DNA of 64,000 nt from Pseudomonadota bacterium (GTDB lineage: Bacteria; Verrucomicrobiota; Verrucomicrobiia; Limisphaerales; SXTU01): NCBI GenBank assembly GCA_009924135.1, contig RFSE01000003.1, forward strand, positions 1 through 64,000, given 5' to 3'. Position numbers and translations under genes: made by a program. The notes beneath the pieces are model-generated. The model was not told where the DNA came from. It made no database searches and was given only the letters and a program-made list of their open reading frames with translations. Shown here one piece after another: positions 57,696 through 64,000 of this stretch. The first letter of the stretch is position 1. Each line of letters opens with the position of its first letter.

Positions 57696-59582
57696 TCACT
57701 TCACCTCTACCACCAAGTCAGGCCGCGCTTGCTTTAACCTCTCGACGCCCGCCGGAGTGACTTTTTTCAGGGCGCTGAGGTGGAGCCGCTTGAGGGACTT
57801 GGCGGCGGCGAGGGCTTGCAGGCCTTCGTCGTCCACCTGGGCACTGCCGAGCTTGAACTCCTCGAGCAGTGGCAATTGCGCGACCAGCTTCAGCGCGTCG
57901 TTGCCCACGGTGGGGGCGTAGGAGACGTCCAGCTTGCGGAGCGTGGCGATCTTCGCGGCGTGGGCGAGGCCGGCGGACGTGGCCTGGTTGTCGAGCAGGG
58001 TGAGGTCTTCGAGCGGGAGTTTCGTCAACGCGGCGACGGCCTCGCCGGAACTGGCCTTGTCCGCACTGCCCATGCCGCAACGCTTGAGCCGGGTTTGTTT
58101 CGCAAGGCTGGCGGCCCCGGCGTCGGTGAACCGGCTGTGGGCAAACCAGAGGCGGTCGGAAATGGGCACCTCCGCAATCGCCTGCAGCCCGGCGTCGTTC
58201 AACGGGGTGAAGTGGAAGTTCACGTTCTCCAGCTTGTGCAGGGCCTTGAGATGCGCAAAGCCGGTGCCGGTGCACTGGGTGGAGGCCAGCCCCAGAAACC
58301 GCAGTTCGGTCAGGCCGGCGAGGTGTTTCAGGGCGTCGTCCTTGACGGGGGTGAGCGTGAGATTGAGTTCCCGCAGGCCGGTCAGCTTCGCGAGGTGCTG
58401 CAAGCCGTCGCCTTGGATGGCGCAGTTCGCGAGGTCAATCTTGCGCAGGGTGGTGACGCCGGCGAGGCGTTTCAACCAGTCGTCCGTCACGCGCTCGTTG
58501 CGGCCGCCTTTGCCTTTCAGTGGATTGTTGCCGTTGTAGAGGTCGATCGCGGTGGGCACCTCAAAAATTTCCATGCCGGTGTCGCCAGTAGCGAGGTAGA
58601 GCCACTGCGGCGCGCTGGGCGTGCAGACGAGCTGGCCGCCGAGTTCCTTGATTTCCGCTTCCAGTGCGAGCGTCTGCGGCCGGGCTTGGGCGGCCCGCTC
58701 GATTTCGGGCAGGAAGGCCGTGAGCCGGCGTTGCAAGTTCGGGTCTGACACCTTGGCGATCAGCGCGGAGCGGTTCACGGCTTCGCCGGGTGAAAGGATT
58801 TGCTTCAGCAAGGCCTTGTCCGCCGGAGCGGTTTTCAACTGGGCCAGTACGCCATCGAGATACTGTTTCATCGCGGGCTCGATTTTCTCGAAGCCTACGG
58901 CGGACGGCGGCTGGCCGAGCGCGAGCCGCATCGCGTTGTGCATCAGGTATTTTCCGCTCTCGGGCTTGAGGTGGATCTCGTCGCGATACAGGTCCACGAC
59001 TTTCTGGACCGGGGCCTTACCGGCGGCGATGTCCTCGGCGATTTGGGCGAGGAGGTTCTGTGCGAGCGTCTGCCGCAGCTCGCGTCCGGGATGCTGGCGG
59101 CGCAGTTCGGCGAGCAGGGCGCGGAAGTAGGCGGGACTGTGCTCCATCGCGTTCGGGGCGGTGTAGCTGGCGAATTCGTCCGCGCGTAGTACCTCCTTGG
59201 CCCAGCCGGAGTGAATGACGAACACCGCCCGGGGCTGCAGTTTCATCCAGGCACCGATGGTCTCGACATCCTGCGCCAGCGTGGAGCCGTAATGGGGCTG
59301 CACGGAGATGACGTCGTATTGTTTGTCGCGCAGGGCGGTGGGCCAGAGCGTGGAGTTCGTGACGCAGGGCTTGCCCGGGTGTTCGTAAACGTGGCGCAGA
59401 TGCGTGCCACAATCCACATGCCACTGCACGTCACCCGACAACCGGGACGGCACGGTGTCCCACGTCAGCGAGTTGCCAATCAGGTAGAAGCTGGCCTTGG
59501 GTGGTTCCTGCGTTAGCCCGTCGGCGGGGGTGGTGATCGCGAGCAGCGTGAGCAGCAGCCAGGTCTTGATGAAGTGCGTCAT
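57696..59582 (-). CDS. secreted SGNH-like hydrolase fused to leucine-rich repeats
   Basis: 628 residues with a signal peptide (MTHFIKTWLLLTLLAITTPA). Residues about 30-220 look like an SGNH/GDSL hydrolase: block I FYLIGNSLTWDT, later VIHSGWAKEVLRADEFA, and the D-x-x-H pair in YRDEIHLKPESGKYLMHNAM. The C-terminal 250 residues are leucine-rich repeats of the planctomycete/verrucomicrobial kind (LTGLRELNLTLTPVKDDALK, HLAGLTELRFLGLASTQ, LPLLEEFKLGSAQVDDEGLQ). The repeats probably bind a protein or glycan partner, while the N-terminal part could be an esterase. A middle segment of about 130 residues is unassigned. Confidence 0.8.
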   Translation of the reverse strand: MTHFIKTWLLLTLLAITTPADGLTQEPPKASFYLIGNSLTWDTVPSRLSGDVQWHVDCGTHLRHVYEHPGKPCVTNSTLWPTALRDKQYDVISVQPHYGSTLAQDVETIGAWMKLQPRAVFVIHSGWAKEVLRADEFASYTAPNAMEHSPAYFRALLAELRRQHPGRELRQTLAQNLLAQIAEDIAAGKAPVQKVVDLYRDEIHLKPESGKYLMHNAMRLALGQPPSAVGFEKIEPAMKQYLDGVLAQLKTAPADKALLKQILSPGEAVNRSALIAKVSDPNLQRRLTAFLPEIERAAQARPQTLALEAEIKELGGQLVCTPSAPQWLYLATGDTGMEIFEVPTAIDLYNGNNPLKGKGGRNERVTDDWLKRLAGVTTLRKIDLANCAIQGDGLQHLAKLTGLRELNLTLTPVKDDALKHLAGLTELRFLGLASTQCTGTGFAHLKALHKLENVNFHFTPLNDAGLQAIAEVPISDRLWFAHSRFTDAGAASLAKQTRLKRCGMGSADKASSGEAVAALTKLPLEDLTLLDNQATSAGLAHAAKIATLRKLDVSYAPTVGNDALKLVAQLPLLEEFKLGSAQVDDEGLQALAAAKSLKRLHLSALKKVTPAGVERLKQARPDLVVEVK

Positions 59583-59673
59583 GTGATGTCCCGGCTACTT
59601 TCGGCAAGGGAGTTCCGAAGTCGAATTGATTTTTCAGACAACATCCTTCTCCCACAGGTGATGCCCCCACGTC

Positions 59674-59743
59674 CCGTAGTCGCAGGCTTCAGCCTGCGCA
59701 TCAGCCATGCCAGACCGCGGCAACCTGAAGGTTGCGGCTACGG
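59674..59743. repeat. dispersed CGTAGYCGCAGG palindromic repeat
   Basis: The left part 59674-59698 is a hairpin (CGCAGGCTTCAGCCTGCG). The right part 59715-59743 is a second hairpin (GCAACCTGAAGGTTGC) that ends GGCTACGG, inverse to the opening CCGTAGTC. Lies between two minus-strand genes and could limit read-through. Confidence 0.75.
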
Positions 59744-59798
59744 AGGCGCGCACTGCACCCGATCCCATACTATGCGGAATGCAACCGCGATCCCCTGC

Positions 59799-61706
59799 TC
59801 AAAGGGATTTCAGGAACTTCACGAGGGCCGCGCGGTCGGCGGCGGACAGCGCGCGGAAGGCCTCCTTGGATCTCTCACCTTCGCCACCGTGCCAGAGGAT
59901 GGCTTCTTCCAAGGTGCGGGCGCGACCGTCGTGCAGATAGGCCTCACCACCGCTGACGCCCGCCGTGAGGCCGATGCTCCACAGCGGTGGTGTGCGCCAC
60001 TCGGCCCCCGAGGCACGGTGCTCGCCCAGGTTGTCCGCCAGCGCGGGCCCCAGATCGTGCAGGAGCAGATCGGTGTAGGGGTGGATGGTCTGGTTGCGCA
60101 GCTCGGCGAAGGGATGGTAGGCGCTGGTGGTGAGCGTGGCGGTGTGGCAGGCGGTGCAGTTCGCCTGCGCGAAGAGCTGTTCACCGCGCAGTGCTTCCGC
60201 GTTGGTCAAATCGCGGCGGGCGCTGACGCCCAGGGTGCTGATGTAGCGCGTGAGGTTCGCCAAATCGGTGGGTGACAGCTCGGGCTTTTCAGGTTGGGCC
60301 GCCCCATCGGGCTTGGGGAACACGTCCGAGGTCACGCCCATGTCGCTGTTGAACGCGCCGGCAATCTGATGCCGCACGGTGGCCTGCCCGGCCTTGTAAC
60401 CGAAGCGGCCGAGGCGCGGCTGGCCGGTCTCGGGATCGCGGATGATTTGCGTGCGGCCCCGGATGCCGTCCTTGTTCGCGTCGTCAGGATCGGCGAGGGC
60501 AAGGATGGTTTCCTCGCTGACAGCTTCCAGCAATCCCAGGCCGACGAGCTGGGGCGTAAGGCGGACGGAGAAGAATTCAGGCGTTGCACCCTTGAATACG
60601 TAGGCGGGCTTGCGCAGCGTATAGGGCGTACCGTCGGCATACTTCCCCTCGACGGAGGTCCAGTTCGCGAGCGCGACGCGGGCCTCGGGTTCGCCGCGGG
60701 TGGACTGCGGTTGCAGCGCGCCGCCGAGCTGCGGATGTGGCGTGCCGTTCCCGTCCGCACCGAGTTTCACGACGGTCTGGTACATCGGAGCGCCCACCTC
60801 CGGCGGCAGGGCGCGTCCGTTGTGGGCGTGGCACGCGATGCAACTGCGTGCGACGAAGCCCGGCCCGAGCTTGCCGGCGTGTTCGGCAAAGGCCGGGTTG
60901 CCGCCCTCGGAATGTTTTCCGTCGCCAAAGTCTGTGTGATGTAGCCGGCGGCCCAGCATGAAGGGCTGCACGCTGAGGGGCGCGATGTTTCCGGCCAACT
61001 GCTTGAAGCGCTCCTTCGGCTCGTTGGAATATTGATACGGCAGGGTTGTCCCGCCGCCGAGCCACGCGGTCTCCGGCAGCGGGAAGGAATCCAGCAACTC
61101 GCCCCGGCCTTCCCACGGCACGAGGCCGCGCCCGACGACGTAGAGCACCGTGGTGCCGTAGTAGTTCTTGCGCCCGTTCTTCGGCGCTTTGAGGAACTGG
61201 CTGATCTCCATCTCGATGCGGTCTCCCGGCTTCAAGGGCCGGCGCTCGGCGGCGTTGGCCGTGATCCGGGCGGAATAGAGATTCGAACCGATGAGCGGCG
61301 CGGAGTGGTTGAAGTGATATTCGGCGACGGTGTTGATGCCCCGGAAGAACGCCCGGAACTCCGGTGCGCCCAGCGCCGTCTGCGTGGCGAAGTTCACCGT
61401 CACGTCCTTCCCGCCCTTCGCCACATGGTCCAGAACTTCGACGGTGATCGTGCGCTCCTCCCAGTAGAAGCTCAGGTAGTGATCATAGGAGTGAAACTTC
61501 GCCTCGCGCGCGTGGCGGTCCCGCGCCCGGTCGGCGAAGCGCGTGATGAGCGCATCTGGCGTGTCCTCGGTGGTGGCAGGCTCTAGCTTCGTGGTGGCGT
61601 CGAAGAGCGGGACGATTTCCGGTCGCGTGCCTTTGGCGGGCGGTGGCCCGGCCACGGCGGTAAACGACAGGGAGCACGCGAGGAGCAGGAGGAGTCTGGT
61701 GGTCAT
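59799..61706 (-). CDS. di-haem oxidoreductase family protein (DUF1111)
   Basis: 635 residues from the ATG at 61706, which gives the signal peptide MTTRLLLLLACSLSFTAVAG. Two c-type haem sites: ARSCIACHAHNG near the middle and QANCTACHTATL in the C-terminal third. Conserved DHOR-family segments: PAYVFKGATPEFFSVRLTPQ, GLGLLEAVSEETILALADPD, GRFGYKAGQATVRHQIAGAF, HDLGPALADNLGEHRASGAEW, WRTPPLWSIGLTAGVSGGEA and YLHDGRARTLEEAILWHGGE. The N-terminal 250 residues are a separate unassigned domain. A periplasmic peroxidase- or thiol-oxidase-like electron-transfer role is inferred from the family. Confidence 0.88.
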   Translation of the reverse strand: MTTRLLLLLACSLSFTAVAGPPPAKGTRPEIVPLFDATTKLEPATTEDTPDALITRFADRARDRHAREAKFHSYDHYLSFYWEERTITVEVLDHVAKGGKDVTVNFATQTALGAPEFRAFFRGINTVAEYHFNHSAPLIGSNLYSARITANAAERRPLKPGDRIEMEISQFLKAPKNGRKNYYGTTVLYVVGRGLVPWEGRGELLDSFPLPETAWLGGGTTLPYQYSNEPKERFKQLAGNIAPLSVQPFMLGRRLHHTDFGDGKHSEGGNPAFAEHAGKLGPGFVARSCIACHAHNGRALPPEVGAPMYQTVVKLGADGNGTPHPQLGGALQPQSTRGEPEARVALANWTSVEGKYADGTPYTLRKPAYVFKGATPEFFSVRLTPQLVGLGLLEAVSEETILALADPDDANKDGIRGRTQIIRDPETGQPRLGRFGYKAGQATVRHQIAGAFNSDMGVTSDVFPKPDGAAQPEKPELSPTDLANLTRYISTLGVSARRDLTNAEALRGEQLFAQANCTACHTATLTTSAYHPFAELRNQTIHPYTDLLLHDLGPALADNLGEHRASGAEWRTPPLWSIGLTAGVSGGEAYLHDGRARTLEEAILWHGGEGERSKEAFRALSAADRAALVKFLKSL

Positions 61707-61751
61707 GGAGAAAATTGACTTTCGGCGTTGTGGACATGAAATGTCCCCACG

Positions 61752-61898
61752 ATGAAAACAGCCACAGTGCACGATTTGCGGAACAAGTTTCCCATGCTCG
61801 AAGCGTGGCTGCGGGACGGCGAGGATGTGTGCATCGAAGCTCGCCGAGGCCGAGGGATTGAAAGTCGTGGCGTGAAACGGCGTGCATGGAGGTGGTGA
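61752..61898 (+). pseudogene. decayed Phd-type antitoxin, possibly joined to a toxin end
   Basis: 48 codons. MKTATVHDLRNKFPMLEAWL then RDGEDVCIEARRGRG matches the N-terminus of Phd/YefM antitoxins, but the rest is missing and the frame ends early. In the next frame the same DNA reads KLAEAEGLKVVA then stop, which resembles the C-terminus of a PIN-type toxin. A deletion may have fused the start of an antitoxin gene to the end of its toxin. It lies between divergent-looking minus-strand genes. The toxin part is tentative. Confidence 0.45.
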
Positions 61899-61904
61899 GC
61901 TGGA

Positions 61905-63461
61905 TCACGGTTTGCCCTGCTCGTAGAACTCGCGGATTTCTTCCGGGCTCATCGCGCGTCCCAGCACGGCGAATTCATCCATGCTGGCCGCCAGGTTGCG
62001 CAGCGTCGGGCCACGCCCGTTGCCCAGGTCCGCTGAATCGATGTGCAAAGCGGGCGGGCGGAACGACGCCCCGCTGCCGATGAGCCGGCCGTTGCCGTAG
62101 TGTCGGATGGTCGAACCGTCGAAGGTCGTCGCGAGCAGGAGCCACTGGTGAAAGCGCTCCGGCACGACGAACGGATCGCTGTTCACCGCTTCCCAGTCCA
62201 GGCGGGTGCGCCCCAGGTCACGCGCAATTTCCAGGCGCAACTGCCCGGAGGAAGTCACCAGCCATTGCACCGCGCCGATTTGTTCCACGTCGGCCGCCAG
62301 CAACGCGTTGAGGCCATGGTGTAACGACTCCACCCGCACCCAGGCGAGCAACGTCACCTCGGACAGCGGCACGGCCAGCGTGAGCCGCACCCGGTCACCT
62401 TCGCCGCGATAATCCAGCGCGCTTTTGCCCGGCCAGCGGCCGGTGCCCCACGTCGCACCGACGATGCTGCCGTGCGATTCGGTGGACACACCGACCACGT
62501 AATTGGTGAGCGTCCGTTCCGCCGGGGACCGGGTTTCAAACCGATAGTGCGCCAGCACCGAACGGTCCGGGATGACTGCCCGGTCGCCCACGAGCGTTTC
62601 GCCCGACCAACGCCGGCTGGCTTCGCGCCACGCGGCTAGGCGTGCCTCGGCTTCGTTCACGCTTCGTTGGGTCAGCTCGGGTTCACCGAGAAACGCCTGG
62701 CGGTCCGCTGGCAAGGCCCGCCCCACGCCACCGGCCAGTTGCCATGCCTCACCAATGGTCAATACGCGCGCCGTCGGACCTGATCCCCGCACCTCCACCT
62801 TGCCGTTGAAGACGTGGACTTCGGTGGCTGCGCCCGCAACCTTCAGCCCGAAATCCGTCCCCAAATCCACCACCTGCAAGGCGGTTGAACCCACGGTGAA
62901 ACCATGTGCCTGCGGGGGCACATGCGCGCTGATTTTACCGGCAACGAGAAAGGCCTCCTTCGCCGAAACGAGCCGCAACTCCGCCGGGCCTTCCACCACC
63001 ACGCGCGCACCGTGGTAGAACTCCACGAGGGCGGCTCCGGCTTTCAACCGCAGCGTCCCCGGTGGGAGCGCGGCTCCTACCGTCCGCTCGTCCGTGGCGT
63101 TCGCCCATTGCGCACCCACGGTGCGCGACAGGACGGCGATGCCGCCGTGGCCTGGTTCGCCAGACTGATTACCCCGCCAGACCACAGCCAGCAGCACGAA
63201 CGCGGCCGCCGCCGCCAGCGGTACCGCCCAGCGCCACCACGTGACCGGGACAACCTTGGGCTCCGGTGCTGGCGCGGCCTGGCCCAGCCATTCCAAATGG
63301 GCGGCCTCCGGCAGCAGCCCGTGCACGGCCGTTTGTTCCCAAAATTGCTGGCGCGCCGCAGCATCGCTGGCCAGTGCCGCGCTCAACGCGTCGGCTTCGG
63401 TGGCGGAGAGGCGGCCTTCGAGATGGGCGTCAATGAGGCGGGCGAGTTCCCTCGGGTTCAT
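61905..63461 (-). CDS. FecR-domain anti-sigma-like protein with LamG domain
   Basis: 518 residues from the ATG at 63461 (MNPRELARLIDAHLEGRLSA), an anti-sigma-type N-terminal helix region. One membrane helix at about residues 77-95 (AVPLAAAAAFVLLAVVW), then a periplasmic FecR domain (LKAGAALVEFYHGARVVVEG, LQVVDLGTDFGLKVAGAATE, VEVRGSGPTARVLTIGEAW) and a C-terminal LamG sandwich (EVTLLAWVRVESLHHGL, ASMDEFAVLGRAMSPEEIRE). It overlaps the sigma-factor gene (TGATG), so it probably senses a periplasmic glycan and controls that sigma factor. Typical of Planctomycetes and Verrucomicrobia. Confidence 0.88.
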   Translation of the reverse strand: MNPRELARLIDAHLEGRLSATEADALSAALASDAAARQQFWEQTAVHGLLPEAAHLEWLGQAAPAPEPKVVPVTWWRWAVPLAAAAAFVLLAVVWRGNQSGEPGHGGIAVLSRTVGAQWANATDERTVGAALPPGTLRLKAGAALVEFYHGARVVVEGPAELRLVSAKEAFLVAGKISAHVPPQAHGFTVGSTALQVVDLGTDFGLKVAGAATEVHVFNGKVEVRGSGPTARVLTIGEAWQLAGGVGRALPADRQAFLGEPELTQRSVNEAEARLAAWREASRRWSGETLVGDRAVIPDRSVLAHYRFETRSPAERTLTNYVVGVSTESHGSIVGATWGTGRWPGKSALDYRGEGDRVRLTLAVPLSEVTLLAWVRVESLHHGLNALLAADVEQIGAVQWLVTSSGQLRLEIARDLGRTRLDWEAVNSDPFVVPERFHQWLLLATTFDGSTIRHYGNGRLIGSGASFRPPALHIDSADLGNGRGPTLRNLAASMDEFAVLGRAMSPEEIREFYEQGKP

Positions 63462-64000
63462 GCTCCGCCTTTCGCCAGTTGTGCCTGCACACACTCGCGC
63501 AGGACCACCCGGGCCTTGGCCAGCGCGACGCGCACGGCGGGCTCCTTCCAGGCCAGACGGATGGCGATCTCCTGCGACGCCAACTCGCCGTGGTAACGCA
63601 GCCAGACCAGCTCCTTCGCACGCGGGGCGAGCTTGCCCAGACACGCGCGCAACGCCCCGAGCCGGGCTTGGAAGTAGGTGTCATCGGGAGCGTCCTCGCA
63701 CAAGGCCGCCAACGCCGCCTCGCTCAAGCCGGGGGACGCCGCCTTGCGCCTCGCCTCGAAGAGTTTCAGCCGCGCGATGGAACACGCCCACGCGACGAAG
63801 TTGGTACCTTCACGAAAGTCCGCCGCGCGTCGCGTGATGACCAGGAAGGTTTCCTGCAACACATCGTCTGCATCCGCGAAGCCCGGCTGCAGCGAGAGGA
63901 TGAACGCCTTGACGATGCCCTGATGCCTCACGAACAACTGCTGCACCCGCAGGGTGCTGTCGTTGTCGGCGGGGCCATCGCCCGCTGAACTGGGTCGGTC
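63458..64000 (-). CDS. ECF-type sigma-70 factor (partial at window edge)
   Basis: The frame stays open to the window end (64000), and residues GDGPADNDSTLRVQQLFVRH run into the conserved core, so the true start is outside; a GTG at 63946 would truncate region 2. Region 2: FADADDVLQETFLVITRRAA and FVAWACSIARLKLFEARRKA. Region 4: LGKLAPRAKELVWLRYHGEL and LAWKEPAVRVALAKARVVLR. It fits the Rhodopirellula/Verrucomicrobium sigma family. It directs RNA polymerase to a small regulon and is paired with the FecR/LamG gene through overlapping codons. Confidence 0.9.
   Translation of the reverse strand, partial: DRPSSAGDGPADNDSTLRVQQLFVRHQGIVKAFILSLQPGFADADDVLQETFLVITRRAADFREGTNFVAWACSIARLKLFEARRKAASPGLSEAALAALCEDAPDDTYFQARLGALRACLGKLAPRAKELVWLRYHGELASQEIAIRLAWKEPAVRVALAKARVVLRECVQAQLAKGGA

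Overview
The window reads as a GC-rich chromosome segment from a member of Verrucomicrobiota (PVC superphylum), probably Pedosphaera/Limisphaerales-like. I infer this from gene families typical of that group: a giant Planctomycete-cytochrome protein (PSCyt1-DUF1549-DUF1553), an ECF sigma factor followed by a FecR/LamG protein, leucine-rich-repeat and DUF1111 di-haem proteins, a PPi-type phosphofructokinase, many four-helix-bundle (S23/IVP) genes, and many short dispersed palindromic repeats. dnaN at 34-35 kb and two perfect parS-type palindromes in the first 1.1 kb suggest the segment may lie in the origin-proximal part of the chromosome.

Layout. 1-1.1 kb: gene-free, repeat-rich, two parS sites. 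1.1-9.3 kb: a Cu/Ag-type RND efflux operon (small Cys-rich secreted protein, CusC, CusB with two metal-binding domains, metal-binding lipoprotein, CusA), interrupted by a GxxExxY cassette. 9.4-11.7 kb: a NotI-family type II restriction-modification system. 11.9-22.1 kb (minus strand): sulfate uptake (cysT, cysW, cysA) and assimilation (cysH, cysD, cysN), punctuated by three four-helix-bundle cassettes, one of them a remnant, and by two secreted-protein genes. 23-32 kb: a phosphorelay cluster with two XRE-type regulators, three large PAS histidine kinases and an Rcp-type receiver. 32.3-36.4 kb: PPi-phosphofructokinase, dnaN and a sialidase-like protein. 36.7-49.1 kb: an exopolysaccharide or O-antigen cluster (glycosyltransferases, methyltransferases, epimerase, polymerase/ligase, flippase, HAD protein). 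49.5-61.7 kb: the DUF1553 cytochrome protein, rsmI, ribBA, HEAT and LamG-like secreted proteins, an SGNH-LRR protein and a di-haem oxidoreductase. 61.9-64 kb: a FecR/LamG protein and an ECF sigma factor that runs off the window.

The most striking structure is a family of inverted arrays of heptanucleotide repeats: about four 7-bp units, a core, then about four units of the reverse complement. Some copies enclose a four-helix-bundle gene, some are nearly empty, and several sit in frame inside unrelated genes. The cusA-like gene and the DUF1553 gene carry recognisably the same arms, in the same orientation and reading frame, with the same out-of-step octamer at the same place. This looks like a coding-compatible mobile repeat (compare Rickettsia palindromic elements), with the four-helix-bundle cassette as a possible gene-carrying relative. 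A second cassette (GxxExxY gene) has the same logic with about 9-bp units. Functional claims rest on motifs read from translations; no similarity search was possible.
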